In this document: positions 8,603 through 18,623 of the stretch, one piece after another
How positions within the stretch are numbered: position 1 is the first letter of the stretch
Layout of the letters: each line of letters begins with the position of its first letter
Source: Ferruginibacter sp.
Lineage (GTDB): Bacteria > Bacteroidota > Bacteroidia > Chitinophagales > Chitinophagaceae
Reading direction: 5' to 3'
Assembly: GCA_019638575.1 (NCBI GenBank)
Contig: JAHBTN010000003.1
Location: 155,254-219,253, forward strand
Length of the DNA stretch: 64,000 nucleotides
Translations under genes and position numbers: made by a program
The notes under the pieces: generated by a model
Database searches by the model: none
What the model saw: only the letters and a program-made list of their open reading frames with translations
Told to the model about the DNA's origin: nothing

Positions 8603-9418
8603 TTACACACTTACATTAAAATCACGCAGTGCATCGTTCAAACTTGTTTTTAAGTCGGTAGATGGTTTGCGTTGCCCAATTATTAATGCACAGCCTACGC
8701 CATACTCGCCTGCTGCAAATTTTTTGGTATAGCTGCCCGGTATCACCACCGATCTTGCAGGCACTATGCCTTTCATTTCTTTAGGCTCGCTGCCGCTTAC
8801 ATCAATTATTTTTGTTGATTGCGTTAGCACCACGTTAGCGCCTAGCACTGCTTCTTTTTCTACCCTTACACCTTCCACTACAATGCATCTGCTGCCTATG
8901 AAACAGCCGTCTTCTATAATTACCGGGCTTGCCTGTAAAGGCTCAAGCACACCACCAATACCCACGCCACCACTCAGGTGTACGCCCTTGCCTATTTGTG
9001 CACAACTACCCACCGTTGCCCATGTATCAACCATGGTACCTTCATCTACATAAGCGCCAATATTTACATAACTCGGCATCAGCACTACATTTTTTGCCAG
9101 GTAAGCGCCATATCTTGCCACTGCATGCGGCACCGCCCTCACTCCCATTGATGCATAGTTTGATTTTAATTTCATCTTATCATAAAACTCAAATGGTGGC
9201 AATGTGTATGTTTCCATTTGCTGAATGGCAAAGTACATGAGTATGGCTTGTTTCACCCATTCGTTAACCTGCCATCCACCGCCGTCTTTAGGCGATGCCG
9301 TACGCAACAATCCTTTATCCACCTGCTCTATTACAGCCCTCACAGCATCGGCATATATTTCTTCTTTAAGTAGTTGCCTGTTTTGCCAGGCAGCCAATAT
9401 TTGTTCTTTTAGTTCCAT
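8603..9418 (-). CDS. dapD: 2,3,4,5-tetrahydropyridine-2,6-dicarboxylate N-succinyltransferase
   Basis: Succinyl-CoA dependent step of the lysine/diaminopimelate pathway, feeding peptidoglycan and lysine. The 271-residue product starts at MELKEQILAAW; an upstream in-frame extension lacks family similarity. An N-terminal helical domain precedes a left-handed beta-helix of hexapeptide repeats (about residues 105-225: GAYVDEGTMVDTWATVGSCA, then VGIGGVLEPL and EDGCFIGSRCIVVEG). A TAAGTTTG -7-like element sits at 9433-9440 on the minus strand, a few bases before the start. dapB, for the next-but-earlier step, is at 20236, not linked. Confidence 0.95.
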   Translation of the reverse strand: MELKEQILAAWQNRQLLKEEIYADAVRAVIEQVDKGLLRTASPKDGGGWQVNEWVKQAILMYFAIQQMETYTLPPFEFYDKMKLKSNYASMGVRAVPHAVARYGAYLAKNVVLMPSYVNIGAYVDEGTMVDTWATVGSCAQIGKGVHLSGGVGIGGVLEPLQASPVIIEDGCFIGSRCIVVEGVRVEKEAVLGANVVLTQSTKIIDVSGSEPKEMKGIVPARSVVIPGSYTKKFAAGEYGVGCALIIGQRKPSTDLKTSLNDALRDFNVSV

Positions 9419-9493
9419 TATGAAGTTTTTTGCAAACTTACATGGTTGATACAAGAAAGAAAAAAGCATTTTAATTGATAACTTGCATTTTGT

Positions 9494-10507
9494 ATGCAAA
9501 AGATATTGGTGATACAAACAGCATTTATTGGCGATGTAGTGCTTGCAACTGCATTGGTAGAAAAGTTGGTAAAATTTTTTCCGGAAGCTGAAATTGATTT
9601 CCTTGTACGCAAAGGCAATGAAAGCTTATTGCAAAACAATCCGCACATTAATGAAATACTTATATGGAATAAAAAAGAAAATAAAATCAGGAACCTGCTA
9701 AAAATGCTTTTCAGCATCAGGAAAAAGAAATACGATTTACTGGTTAATACACAACGTTTTTTTGCCACCGGTTTACTCACTGCTTTTTCAGGCGCCAAAC
9801 AAACTTTTGGTTTTGATAAAAATCCTTTAAGCTTTTTATTTACGCACAGTATTAAACATATCATTAGTAAACAAAACGGAATTAAACATGAAGTAGAGCG
9901 TAATAACGACCTGGTTAGTTCTTTTACCGATGAAACTTTTACCAGGCCAAAATTATATCCTTCGGATAATGATTTTATGGCAGTGCAGGCTTACAGTAAA
10001 CAAGCCTTTGTTACTATGACGCCGGGCAGCGTATGGTTCACAAAAAAATATCCTGTTGAGAAATGGATTGAACTGATACATAATTTTCCGGCTAACTATA
10101 AAATATTTTTATTGGGTGGTAAAGAAAACACCGCTGAATGTGAAGACATAAAAAACAGAGCAGCCAATTTGAATGTGGAAGTGCTTGCCGGTAAATTATC
10201 TTTTTTACAATCGGCAGCATTGATGAAAAATGCAACCATGAATTATGTAAACGATTCGGCACCGCTTCATTTTGCATCGGCTGTAAATGCACCTGTAACA
10301 GCTATATTTTGTTCTACAGTGCCGGCATTTGGGTTTACGCCACTTTCAGATAATTCGTTCATTATAGAAACTACAGAAAAACTTAGTTGCCGCCCCTGTG
10401 GGCTGCATGGATACAAAGCTTGTCCGCAAAAACATTTTAAATGTGCCTTAACCATTGATAGTAACCGTTTATTGGAACCTCTTAAAAAAATGCAGCAGCA
10501 TGTATGA
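9494..10507 (+). CDS. Glycosyltransferase family 9 (heptosyltransferase-like)
   Basis: ADP-heptose:LPS heptosyltransferase family enzyme, acting on lipopolysaccharide core at the inner membrane. Evidence: the N-terminal ILVIQTAFIGDVVLATAL motif, the donor-binding loop VNDSAPLHFASAVNAPV at about residue 250, and a C-terminal Cys cluster (CRPCGLHGYKACP). 337 residues is the normal length. The stop overlaps the next gene's start by 8 bp, so the two are translationally coupled. The exact sugar is inferred only from family. Confidence 0.9.
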   Translation: MQKILVIQTAFIGDVVLATALVEKLVKFFPEAEIDFLVRKGNESLLQNNPHINEILIWNKKENKIRNLLKMLFSIRKKKYDLLVNTQRFFATGLLTAFSGAKQTFGFDKNPLSFLFTHSIKHIISKQNGIKHEVERNNDLVSSFTDETFTRPKLYPSDNDFMAVQAYSKQAFVTMTPGSVWFTKKYPVEKWIELIHNFPANYKIFLLGGKENTAECEDIKNRAANLNVEVLAGKLSFLQSAALMKNATMNYVNDSAPLHFASAVNAPVTAIFCSTVPAFGFTPLSDNSFIIETTEKLSCRPCGLHGYKACPQKHFKCALTIDSNRLLEPLKKMQQHV

Positions 10508-11072
10508 ATATAAAAACGATATGGAAGCGTGCCTGTCTGTTTTGCGACAAGGTGGTTTAATATTGTATCCAACAGATACGGTTTGGGGAATAGGTTGCGA
10601 TGCTACAGATGAAAATGCTGTAAGCAACATTTTTAAGTTAAAGAATAGAAAGGATGAAAAAAGTATGATTATTTTACTGGCCGATGAAAAAGATATTTCA
10701 AATTATGTAACGCAGGCCAATCCCAAGGTTTTTGATTATGTAAAAGGAATAAAAAAACCAACAACCGTTATTTATGAAGGCGCAAAGGGGCTGGCAAAAA
10801 ACCTCATCAACATAAACGGAAGTATTGCTATTAGGATTGTAAAAGATGAGTTTTGCAGAAAGCTTATCCGTAGTTTTGGCAAACCCATCGTTTCTACATC
10901 AGCTAACCTTTCGGGTTATCCTGCACCTTCTATTTTCAATGATATTGATACTGCCATAAAAAACGGTGTAGATTATATTGTGCAGTACCGGCAAAACGAT
11001 CTTACAGAAGCTTTACCATCGGCCATAGTAAAATTAAATGCCGATGGCTCCCTCAATATCATCAGGCCATAA
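10500..11072 (+). CDS. L-threonylcarbamoyladenylate synthase (Sua5/YciO/YrdC family)
   Basis: Makes threonylcarbamoyl-AMP for the t6A37 modification of ANN-decoding tRNAs. The YrdC fold is shown by the N-terminal GGLILYPTDTVWGIGCDA block, KLKNRKDEKSMIILL, and later KPIVSTSANLSGYPAP. The 190-residue length fits a YrdC-only protein lacking the Sua5 C-terminal domain. Start chosen at ATG 10500, which overlaps the stop of the GT9 gene; an in-frame ATG at 10455 lies inside GT9 and adds unrelated residues. A terminator follows. Confidence 0.9.
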   Translation: MYEYKNDMEACLSVLRQGGLILYPTDTVWGIGCDATDENAVSNIFKLKNRKDEKSMIILLADEKDISNYVTQANPKVFDYVKGIKKPTTVIYEGAKGLAKNLININGSIAIRIVKDEFCRKLIRSFGKPIVSTSANLSGYPAPSIFNDIDTAIKNGVDYIVQYRQNDLTEALPSAIVKLNADGSLNIIRP

Positions 11073-11076
11073 AAAA

Positions 11077-11110
11077 ATTTGCCAGCGTTTTTTCGCACTG
11101 GCAAACAAAA
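11077..11110 (+). terminator. Terminator after the Sua5/YrdC gene
   Basis: Arms TTTGCCAG and CTGGCAAA with a T-rich interior loop immediately follow the stop codon; A-rich sequence lies on both sides. Confidence 0.7.
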
Positions 11111-11169
11111 TATGTTGCAGAAAATAGTTTTATAAAAACTTCCCAGTGTGTAAAATCAAAAATATCTGC

Positions 11170-11748
11170 TTATAATGTAAAACCAAGCCCCACCTGGAAA
11201 CCCTGGCTCTTCCATTTCTCCTGGTTATCTATATCATTTAGGTTATTAAGTCCAATGGCATAACGGCCATATATTTTTAAATGCCCAATGTTAACCTGTG
11301 CACCGCCAAGCATACTAAAATCGCCTGCTTTAAATGCATCACGTCCATTTTCAAGAAGTGTTTTGCTTTTGTTCATTAAAACACTAAACTGCGGGCCTAC
11401 TTGCAGGGTAATAAATTTTACAGGCTTGTAATTTAAAAGGATGGGGATACTTAAATATTTAAGCTGCACCTTATCTACCTGGTTAAATTTATACACCTGG
11501 CTAAATGTGCTGGATGTATCTACATTAATTTGATTAAATAAAACTTCGGGTTGGATGGCAAATTTATTTCCAAATCCTACCGAGAAAAAACCACCCAGGT
11601 GGTAACCATAAGTAAACTGATCGCTGAAAGATTTTCCATCAATCTTGTTGATGTTAACACCTGCTTTAGCGCCGATGCTGAATTTTTGTGCTGTGGCTGT
11701 ACTTCCTATGATACAGAAAATTGCCAGGATTAAGAGTTTTGTTTTCAT
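11170..11748 (-). CDS. Outer-membrane beta-barrel protein (PorT-like porin family)
   Basis: A 192-residue secreted protein beginning at MKTKLLILAIFCIIGSTATAQ, a signal peptide ending in A-Q. The mature protein has alternating amphipathic strands with Gly/aromatic turns and the opening KFSIGAKAGVNINKIDG, typical of the outer-membrane beta-barrel (PorT/porin_2) family. It ends in an aromatic-terminated strand (FQVGLGFTL), the beta-barrel insertion signal. Specific role unknown. The ATG at 11748 is favoured over one 24 nt upstream. Confidence 0.82.
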   Translation of the reverse strand: MKTKLLILAIFCIIGSTATAQKFSIGAKAGVNINKIDGKSFSDQFTYGYHLGGFFSVGFGNKFAIQPEVLFNQINVDTSSTFSQVYKFNQVDKVQLKYLSIPILLNYKPVKFITLQVGPQFSVLMNKSKTLLENGRDAFKAGDFSMLGGAQVNIGHLKIYGRYAIGLNNLNDIDNQEKWKSQGFQVGLGFTL

Positions 11749-11865
11749 AAATAAATTTTTAGTTAGCAACAAAGCCCCAAGTTATATGCCAACGATATAA
11801 AAAATACTACAATCTTTTGTTAAGAGAAAAAACATACAAATGTTATGTTAAAGGTCAATTATAAA

Positions 11866-12852
11866 TTAATAAAAAGAAACTCCTGCCGTTATTGAAAATA
11901 AAGAAGTAAGTCTTTTTTCGTCTGTTGAAGGCAGGTAGTAATCGAAATAAATTTGTGGCTGCAGGTAAAACCTGCCATAGTAATAAACAAAGTTTGTTAA
12001 AAAAGCCAATGATTGAACATTAAAGGAAGTAGATGTAGCGCCATTTCCAAAGCGTCTTTTAAGAATTGTTTGAATGATGGGCCGCCGGTTAACCAGGTTG
12101 CTTGAATGAGATATATTCCATTTTTGTATACCTGTATTTAAAAGAAAAAAAGTACGAACCTGCAGCGCATCTTTTTTATTAATTATCCTGTTAAAATTAA
12201 ATTGATGCGAAGCTGATAATGTTAATGAAAAACTGCTTAACCTTGTTGTTATTGTATCTCTCAAATGCACTGCAATATTATTAAACCAAAATGCTGTATC
12301 ATAATATTCCACTTGCTTTCCAAATGAATATCCCGCTGCCAAACCCGGTTCAATAAAAGTTTTATTATAGATAACATTGACATAAATATCATTTTTGTAT
12401 GGATTCATTTGGTACTTGGTTTTAGCTCCATCAATATACCTGGTATAAGAAACCCCCAATTCAAAACTCTTGTTTTTAAACCCATAGTATGGAGTAATGG
12501 CATATTGATACATTTTTAAACTACCATCATCATTTGCTAAAGTGCCACTAACCGAAACCCCCACCCCGCTTTTATGATTGTAACTTACAGAGGGCGTGTA
12601 ATATAACTTGTTTGTAGTAGCCTGGCTGGCATTCAATCCATTGTTTTTAAAACTAAAAACACCATTACTCATCTTAAGGTTCACATCAAAATAACTTTTA
12701 TCTTTTTCAAGCATAAGTTGTATAAACTCATCGTTTTTAAACATAGAGTCAAGCAAACGCATTTCCTCTTTGCTAAACGTAAGGGAATCAGTTTGTGCAA
12801 TTGCATTTGAACAAATGCACAACGCCATCAGCAATGATAAAATCTTATACAT
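11866..12852 (-). CDS. Secreted beta-barrel protein of unknown function
   Basis: The 328-residue product has a signal peptide (MYKILSLLMALCICSNAIAQ). After a charged stretch it continues as repeated amphipathic strands rich in Y, N, F and G (TPSVSYNHKSGVGVSVSGTL), and the C-terminus is ITAGVSFY, an aromatic-ended strand as expected for an outer-membrane barrel. No family was recognised. It is divergent from the DEAD-box helicase gene across a 352-bp gap. Confidence 0.7.
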   Translation of the reverse strand: MYKILSLLMALCICSNAIAQTDSLTFSKEEMRLLDSMFKNDEFIQLMLEKDKSYFDVNLKMSNGVFSFKNNGLNASQATTNKLYYTPSVSYNHKSGVGVSVSGTLANDDGSLKMYQYAITPYYGFKNKSFELGVSYTRYIDGAKTKYQMNPYKNDIYVNVIYNKTFIEPGLAAGYSFGKQVEYYDTAFWFNNIAVHLRDTITTRLSSFSLTLSASHQFNFNRIINKKDALQVRTFFLLNTGIQKWNISHSSNLVNRRPIIQTILKRRFGNGATSTSFNVQSLAFLTNFVYYYGRFYLQPQIYFDYYLPSTDEKRLTSLFSITAGVSFY

Positions 12853-13204
12853 ACAGGTTGAGACTAACTATTGATTTGAAAAAACAAAATTAGTTTAATC
12901 GGCAGGCAATTATTACATCAAAACTTTTTCAAACAAACATCTGTTTTTAAATACTTTTCACTTTATGCCAATTATGTTTACGAAAGCATTACCTTTGCGT
13001 CCATTATTTTAAAACTGAGAATTACATGACATGCTCAGTTGCTGTTGAATATTAGATGTTATTGGTTAAAAAACAAACCTCTTATAAGGCGTATGTTAGC
13101 GCCCACAGGGATTAAGAAAGCCTTGCTTATTGCAACAGCCCACAGCATGGCAACGGTGTTTTTTTAAACCCGTATTACATGTGGCTATCGCAAAACAAAT
13201 TTCA
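12853..13204 (+). promoter_or_regulatory. Long leader and promoter region of the DEAD-box helicase gene
   Basis: A 352-bp gap between divergent genes. TACCTTTG at 12990-12997 matches the Bacteroidota -7 consensus; no convincing -33 TTTG sits 19 bp upstream. A start near 13004 would leave a leader of about 200 nt. Within it, arms AACTGAG and CTCAGTT (about 13014-13041) can pair, as can GGCG and CGCC near 13097-13112, and a T7 run lies at about 13159-13165. Long structured leaders are typical of cold-inducible helicase mRNAs; regulation here is inference. Confidence 0.4.
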
Positions 13205-14944
13205 ATGAATGCATTTGAGGCCTTAGGCCTGAACGAAAAACTGGTACAATCAGTTACCGAACTTGGATTTGAGAATCCAACAGAAATACAACAAAAAGCA
13301 ATCCCTATTTTATTATCGGGCACCACCGATTTTATTGGCCTTGCACAAACAGGTACCGGCAAAACCGCCGCTTTCGGTTTGCCCTTATTACAATTGATTG
13401 ATGAAGACCAGCGCCATCCGCAGGCTTTAATTGTATGCCCCACCCGTGAACTGTGTTTGCAAATCACAAACGACCTGGAAACTTTTAAAAAACACAATCG
13501 CAAAATAGCAACCGAAGCTGTTTATGGCGGCGCCTCAATCATGATGCAGATACGCAACCTTAAAAAAGGTGTGCATATTGTTGTGGCCACTCCTGGCCGA
13601 TTGATTGACCTGATTGAAAGAAAAGCTATCGACCTGCAAAAAGTAAAATATGTGGTTTTAGATGAGGCCGATGAAATGCTGAACATGGGCTTTAGGGATG
13701 ATATTGATTTTGTTTTGAAGAATACCATCAACCGTGAAAGCACCTGGCTTTTCAGCGCCACCATGCCGCCTGAGGTAAGGGCTATTTCTCGCAATTACAT
13801 GGATACACCCAAGGAAGTTACAGTTGGCCGTAAAAACAGCGGTAATGTAAATATTGATCACCAGTATTACATCGTATCTGCACATCACCGTTATGAGGCA
13901 TTAAAACGCCTGATAGATTTTAACCCCGGCATGTATGGTATCATTTTTACCCGTACCAAGGCCGATGCTCATAATATTTCTGAAAAACTTTCAAAAGCAG
14001 GTTACGAAATTGAAGCATTGCATGGCGACCTAAGCCAGCAACAGCGTGATGCTGTGATGGGTAGGTTTCGCAGTAAACATCTTCAATTACTTATTGCCAC
14101 CGATGTGGCAGCAAGAGGTATTGATGTGGATGGAATTACCCATGTTATCAATTATGAATTACCCGATGATATGGAAGTGTATACACACCGCAGCGGCCGT
14201 ACAGGGCGTGCCGGAAAAACAGGCATCTGCCTTTCTATCTGCCACAGTAAGGAATCGTACAAGATTCGTTCGCTGGAAAAAATGATTAATTCTAAATTTC
14301 ATAAGTTAGATGTACCATCCGGTAAAGATGTATGCCGCAAACAGTTTTTTTATTTTATGGAAAAACTAATGCAGGCCGATGTTAGCCAGGGCGATTATGA
14401 AACTTATATGCCCGACCTTGTTAAAAAATTTGCCGACGTAAGCAAGGAAGAAGTATTGCAACGGGTAGCATCTTTAGAGTTTAGCCATTTTTTAAAATAT
14501 TACGAAAACGCCGAAGACCTTAACAGGAATGAAAGCCGCAGCGATAGAAAAACCGGTAACAGGTTTGAACAAAACATGAATGGAAGCAGAAAGGAACGTA
14601 CATCGTTTAATAGTCGTAACAATGGCTATACAAGGTTATTCATTAACCTGGGTACCAAGGATGGATTTTATAAAGCCAGCTTTTTACAATTTATTTTAGA
14701 TGAAAGCAACCTTAAAAAAGAAGTGCTTGGTAAAATAGATATGAGGGAAATGAATAGCTGGGTAGAGATTGACCAGGATGCTGCAGGCAAAATGATACAT
14801 GCCATTGATGGCAAACGATATAATAACCGTACAATTAGAATGAATGAAGCCGATGGTGGTTTTAAAAGACCTAATGACGAACGTGGCAGAAACGAGAGAA
14901 GCGAAGGAAGAAAAAGGATTTATACTTCAAGGGAGAGAAAGTAA
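13205..14944 (+). CDS. deaD: DEAD/DEAH-box RNA helicase with DbpA RNA-binding domain
   Basis: ATP-dependent RNA helicase for ribosome assembly and cold-stress RNA unwinding. All motifs are present: Q-motif GFENPTEIQQKAIP, Walker A AQTGTGKT, PTREL, TPGRL, DEAD within VLDEADEML, SAT, and the second domain IIFTRTKADA, LLIATDVAARGIDVD and HRSGRTGRAG. After a linker rich in N, R and S, a DbpA-type RNA-binding domain follows (about residues 475-555, YTRLFINLGTKDGFYKASFL) and then a basic tail. 579 residues. Start at ATG 13205; an upstream in-frame ATG adds a non-family N-terminus. Substrate specificity is not deducible. Confidence 0.93.
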   Translation: MNAFEALGLNEKLVQSVTELGFENPTEIQQKAIPILLSGTTDFIGLAQTGTGKTAAFGLPLLQLIDEDQRHPQALIVCPTRELCLQITNDLETFKKHNRKIATEAVYGGASIMMQIRNLKKGVHIVVATPGRLIDLIERKAIDLQKVKYVVLDEADEMLNMGFRDDIDFVLKNTINRESTWLFSATMPPEVRAISRNYMDTPKEVTVGRKNSGNVNIDHQYYIVSAHHRYEALKRLIDFNPGMYGIIFTRTKADAHNISEKLSKAGYEIEALHGDLSQQQRDAVMGRFRSKHLQLLIATDVAARGIDVDGITHVINYELPDDMEVYTHRSGRTGRAGKTGICLSICHSKESYKIRSLEKMINSKFHKLDVPSGKDVCRKQFFYFMEKLMQADVSQGDYETYMPDLVKKFADVSKEEVLQRVASLEFSHFLKYYENAEDLNRNESRSDRKTGNRFEQNMNGSRKERTSFNSRNNGYTRLFINLGTKDGFYKASFLQFILDESNLKKEVLGKIDMREMNSWVEIDQDAAGKMIHAIDGKRYNNRTIRMNEADGGFKRPNDERGRNERSEGRKRIYTSRERK

Positions 14945-15015
14945 AATTTAATTTTATCAAGTTGATATTGTTATAAGTACTAAAACATATAAAACCTGTT
15001 TTGGTACATATTTTT

Positions 15016-16266
15016 TTATACCAGTTCTATAACTGTAATCTCAGGTAATATACCTACCCTGCCGGGATAACCAATAAAACCATAACCGGGATTTACATAA
15101 AGTTTTTGTTTGCCTTCTTCATACAAGCCATCCCATTGTTTGTACATGTATTGTACGGGGCTCCATTTAAAGCCGGGTATATCTACACCAAACTGCATAC
15201 CGTGTGTGTGGCCGCTAAGCATAAGGTCTACATCGGCATATTGCGGCCTTACCTGTGCATCCCAATGGCTGGGGTCGTGACTCATCAAAATTTTGAATGG
15301 ATATTTTTCAGTGCCAGCGTAGGCAAGGTCCATACGGCCATGCTTAGGAAAACGGGCCTTGCTGCTCCAGTTTTCTATGCCCAGCAAAGCAATTGTATCA
15401 TCTCCTTTTTGTAATACCACATGTTCATTCATCAACAAACGCCAGCCAATATCTGCATGCACTTGCTTTACCATTTCAAGGTTTTGCTCTTTGCTGATGC
15501 CCTTGTATGGCCAATGAACGTAATCGCCATAATCATGATTGCCCAGTGTACTGTATACACCCATGGGCGCTTTTAAACGGTTAAATACATCTTTATAATC
15601 ATCCATCTCACCGGCACGGTCATTAACTATATCACCGGTAAACAAAATTATATCTGCATTTTCTTTTAAAATTTTTTCAACACCTTTAAGTACTGCTTTT
15701 TTATCTGTAAAACTGCCGCTGTGAATATCGCTGATATGAATAATTTTAAAGCCTTTAAAAGAAGCAGGTAAATTATCAAAAGCCAGTTTTACCCTTTTCA
15801 ACTGGTAATTATATTTATTGCCAAAACCATAAACAAAACTTCCAAATAATGTACCACCGGCTGCTAACCCAAGCCAGCTAAGGAATGCCGATCGGCTGAT
15901 GCCATCACTGGCCATATCATTCACTTCGGGATTATTAAAAAAAACCTTTCCGGCAAACCATTGAATACCCCTGCGTACATCATCTACCAATAAAAACACA
16001 ATGGCAACCATCTTGGCCAAAAAAAGGCCAATAGCTGTTGCAAAAAGGTAAGTGCGGATTTTTTTGCCAAGGAAATTATGATCGGTAAAAACAAAAATTA
16101 AAAAACTAACAATGGCAAGAACAGATAAAGACCAATAAATAACGTAAATGATGGTACGGGTTTTTGGAGATGCCGACTGGCTTACAGTTTTTATTGCCTG
16201 GAAAATATATGTATCCATCAGGAAAGCGATGGCTATAAATATGAAAGCTCCTATTGGTGTACGCAT
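15016..16266 (-). CDS. Membrane-bound calcineurin-like metallophosphoesterase
   Basis: The N-terminal ~150 residues hold about four transmembrane helices; the C-terminal part is a metallophosphoesterase domain. The metal-binding motifs appear in order: HISDIHSGS (about 175), FTGDIVND, TLGNHDYG, MSHDPSHW and SGHTHGMQ. This is the YkuE-like architecture, active on phosphoesters possibly including lipid pyrophosphates; the true substrate is unknown. It starts 7 bp past the stop of the FMN reductase gene upstream, so they form an operon. Confidence 0.9.
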   Translation of the reverse strand: MRTPIGAFIFIAIAFLMDTYIFQAIKTVSQSASPKTRTIIYVIYWSLSVLAIVSFLIFVFTDHNFLGKKIRTYLFATAIGLFLAKMVAIVFLLVDDVRRGIQWFAGKVFFNNPEVNDMASDGISRSAFLSWLGLAAGGTLFGSFVYGFGNKYNYQLKRVKLAFDNLPASFKGFKIIHISDIHSGSFTDKKAVLKGVEKILKENADIILFTGDIVNDRAGEMDDYKDVFNRLKAPMGVYSTLGNHDYGDYVHWPYKGISKEQNLEMVKQVHADIGWRLLMNEHVVLQKGDDTIALLGIENWSSKARFPKHGRMDLAYAGTEKYPFKILMSHDPSHWDAQVRPQYADVDLMLSGHTHGMQFGVDIPGFKWSPVQYMYKQWDGLYEEGKQKLYVNPGYGFIGYPGRVGILPEITVIELV

Positions 16267-16273
16267 TTAAAAA

Positions 16274-16834
16274 TTATAAGTTTAAAGGTTTATGTACTGC
16301 AGATGGGTTAACGGCAAAGCCCGGTTGCAGGTTACCCCAAAAAATAAATTCATCTAACTGCTGGTTAATAGCTCTCAAAGTGTTTTCATCTGTTATCTCT
16401 CCTTCTTTTGAAACCAGGTTGTTCACCATCGAAATGGGTAATTTGTTGGGGTGAACGGTTATCTTTAAAAAATTAAGTACATCAGCCAGGTGGTCCATCC
16501 CACGCAAATTGCCTGCCCGCCCCGATGCTACGCCGGTGAGCAGCGCTTTTTTATGATACCAAATTTCGTGTGAACGGCTGTTATCGAACAACATTTTTAA
16601 TACACCCGGGAAACTCCCATTATACTCAGGCGATACAATAATTAAATGAGTGGATGGTATCAGCACTTCATTTTCTATCTTTTTAAAATTTTCATCGTAA
16701 TGCAGTACATCAAGCCCTTCAAGTGATAAAACCCCTGCTTCAAATCCTTTTGCATGCAATAGCTGCTTATATTGGTTTGATATTTTTAGGCTGTTACTGT
16801 TTTTACGGTTTGTTCCCGATATAATTGTTATCAT
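16274..16834 (-). CDS. NADPH-dependent FMN reductase family protein
   Basis: Second flavodoxin-fold reductase in the window (compare 3706-4284). The 186-residue product opens with MITIISGTNRKNSNSLKIS, giving the S-G-T-x-R phosphate-binding loop, and has SPEYNGSFPGVLKML as the flavin contact. First gene of a two-gene operon with the membrane metallophosphoesterase. Electron acceptor unknown. Confidence 0.85.
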   Translation of the reverse strand: MITIISGTNRKNSNSLKISNQYKQLLHAKGFEAGVLSLEGLDVLHYDENFKKIENEVLIPSTHLIIVSPEYNGSFPGVLKMLFDNSRSHEIWYHKKALLTGVASGRAGNLRGMDHLADVLNFLKITVHPNKLPISMVNNLVSKEGEITDENTLRAINQQLDEFIFWGNLQPGFAVNPSAVHKPLNL

Positions 16835-16892
16835 TAGTACTTATTAAGGTTTACTGCTTAATTTATCAATATTACAATTAAGATGCATTATT

Positions 16893-16925
16893 GTTGTACA
16901 ATTTTATGCCGATTGGTTAAATTTG
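16893..16925 (+). promoter_or_regulatory. Candidate promoter for the UPF0173 hydrolase
   Basis: TAAATTTG at 16918-16925 fits TAnnTTTG, with GTTG at 16893-16896 as a weak -33 element 21 bp upstream. It would give a leader of about 65 nt for the gene at 16997. Confidence 0.4.
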
Positions 16926-16996
16926 CCAACCTAACAGGCTTTTAGACAAAAGAACAGGTTTTTTCTAAGACGTTTTGAATAAAAAAATATTTTAAC

Positions 16997-17686
16997 ATGC
17001 AACTTACATATTACGGACACTCCTGTTTTAGTGTGGTAGTAAACAATAAAAAATTATTGTTCGATCCCTTTATTACACCCAACGAACTGGCAAAAGATAT
17101 TGATATTAACAATATACAAGCCGATTATATATTACTGAGCCATGCCCATTCCGATCATGTAGCCGATGCAGAAGCTATTGCCAAAAGTACCGGGGCCTGC
17201 ATAGTTGCTAATTATGAGATTGCCATGTGGTATGCCGCCAAAGGCATCAATAATTATCACCCAATGAATACCGGTGGTAAAAAGAGTTTTGACTTTGGAA
17301 CGGTTAAATGTGTAAATGCCATCCATTCTTCCTGTTTGCCCGATGGCAGCAATGGCGGAAACCCTATGGGCTTCATCATCACCAGCGATGAAATAAATTT
17401 TTATTATGCCGGCGATACTGCATTAACATTAGACATGCAGCTAATACCCATGTTTGCCAATATTGATTTTGCCGTTTTGCCCATTGGTGATAATTTCACC
17501 ATGGGTATGGATGATGCGGTACAGGCAGCAAAAATGGTACAAACTAAAATGGTTATTGGTGTACATTACGATACCTTTGGCTTTATAAAAATTGATACAC
17601 AAAAAGCAAAAGAACTGTTTAAACAAAACGAACTGGAATTAAGGCTCCCGGCAATTGGCGAAACAATTGAAATAGCCGGCAGTTGA
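16997..17686 (+). CDS. Metal-dependent hydrolase, UPF0173 (beta-lactamase fold)
   Basis: Metallo-beta-lactamase superfamily protein of the UPF0173/YtkL type, 229 residues. Metal ligands: HSCFSV near the N-terminus, the HAHSDH signature at about residues 50-55, a later His in [11 protein letters not shown], Asp in [13 protein letters not shown], and a C-terminal His in [10 protein letters not shown]. The family is widespread without an agreed substrate. It precedes parA on the same strand by 43 nt. Confidence 0.9.
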   Translation: MQLTYYGHSCFSVVVNNKKLLFDPFITPNELAKDIDINNIQADYILLSHAHSDHVADAEAIAKSTGACIVANYEIAMWYAAKGINNYHPMNTGGKKSFDFGTVKCVNAIHSSCLPDGSNGGNPMGFIITSDEINFYYAGDTALTLDMQLIPMFANIDFAVLPIGDNFTMGMDDAVQAAKMVQTKMVIGVHYDTFGFIKIDTQKAKELFKQNELELRLPAIGETIEIAGS

Positions 17687-17729
17687 TTGTTGTACAAACT
17701 TCAATCAACCATCAACAACAAAAACAATT

Positions 17730-18530
17730 ATGGCGAAGATAATAGGCGTAGCAAATCAAAAAGGCGGAGTAGGTAAAACAACAACAGCCATCAACCTGGC
17801 GGCAAGCCTGGCAGTGCTTGAATTTAAAACCTTACTGGTTGATGCCGATCCGCAGGCCAACAGCACTACCGGTACGGGGTTCGACTTACATAATATTACC
17901 CAAAGCCTGTACGACTGCATGGTGAATGATGCTGCTGCAAAGGATATGATTTTAAAATCTGAAATTCCTTTTCTTGATGTACTTCCTTCGCATATCGACC
18001 TGGTAGGAGCCGAAATTGAAATGATTAATTATCCCAACAGGGAGATGGTTTTAAAAAAAATACTTGAACCGGTAAAAGACAACTATGATTTTATAATCAT
18101 CGATTGCTCACCATCTTTGGGCCTGATAACCGTAAATGCATTAACCGCTGCAGATAGTGTAGTAGTGCCTGTACAAACTGAGTTTTTTGCATTGGAAGGT
18201 TTGGGCAAATTATTAAACACCATTAAAATTGTACAACATCGCTTAAACACATCATTAAAAATTGAAGGCATTTTAATGACCATGTACGATGGCCGCCTGC
18301 GCCTGTGTAACCAGGTTGTAAGCGAAGTGCGCCGTCATTTTGATGACCTTGTATTTAACAGCATCATTCACCGTAATACAAGGCTTAGTGAAGCGCCAAG
18401 TTTTGGTAAGCCGGTAATTTTATATGATTCAGATAGTAAAGGAGCTGTTAACTATTTAAATCTTGCCAAAGAAATTTTACAAAAAAACGGTATGACAAAA
18501 ATTAAAGAAGAAGACCGGGTATTAAACTGA
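17730..18530 (+). CDS. parA: Chromosome-partitioning ATPase ParA (Soj)
   Basis: Walker-type ATPase driving origin segregation with ParB. The deviant Walker A is at residues 11-17 (KGGVGKTT), Walker A' in [14 protein letters not shown], and Walker B in [18 protein letters not shown]. Length 266 matches chromosomal Soj proteins. It is the first of a same-strand run parA-parB-DUF5683-dapB, an order common in Bacteroidota. Confidence 0.95.
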   Translation: MAKIIGVANQKGGVGKTTTAINLAASLAVLEFKTLLVDADPQANSTTGTGFDLHNITQSLYDCMVNDAAAKDMILKSEIPFLDVLPSHIDLVGAEIEMINYPNREMVLKKILEPVKDNYDFIIIDCSPSLGLITVNALTAADSVVVPVQTEFFALEGLGKLLNTIKIVQHRLNTSLKIEGILMTMYDGRLRLCNQVVSEVRRHFDDLVFNSIIHRNTRLSEAPSFGKPVILYDSDSKGAVNYLNLAKEILQKNGMTKIKEEDRVLN

Positions 18531-18623
18531 TAAGAAACAGGCTGAGGAAACTAAAAATAATTAAATACTTTTTACAATCAACAAACAGGCGCCACTGCAA
18601 TTTTGCATAGCAACACAAACAAC

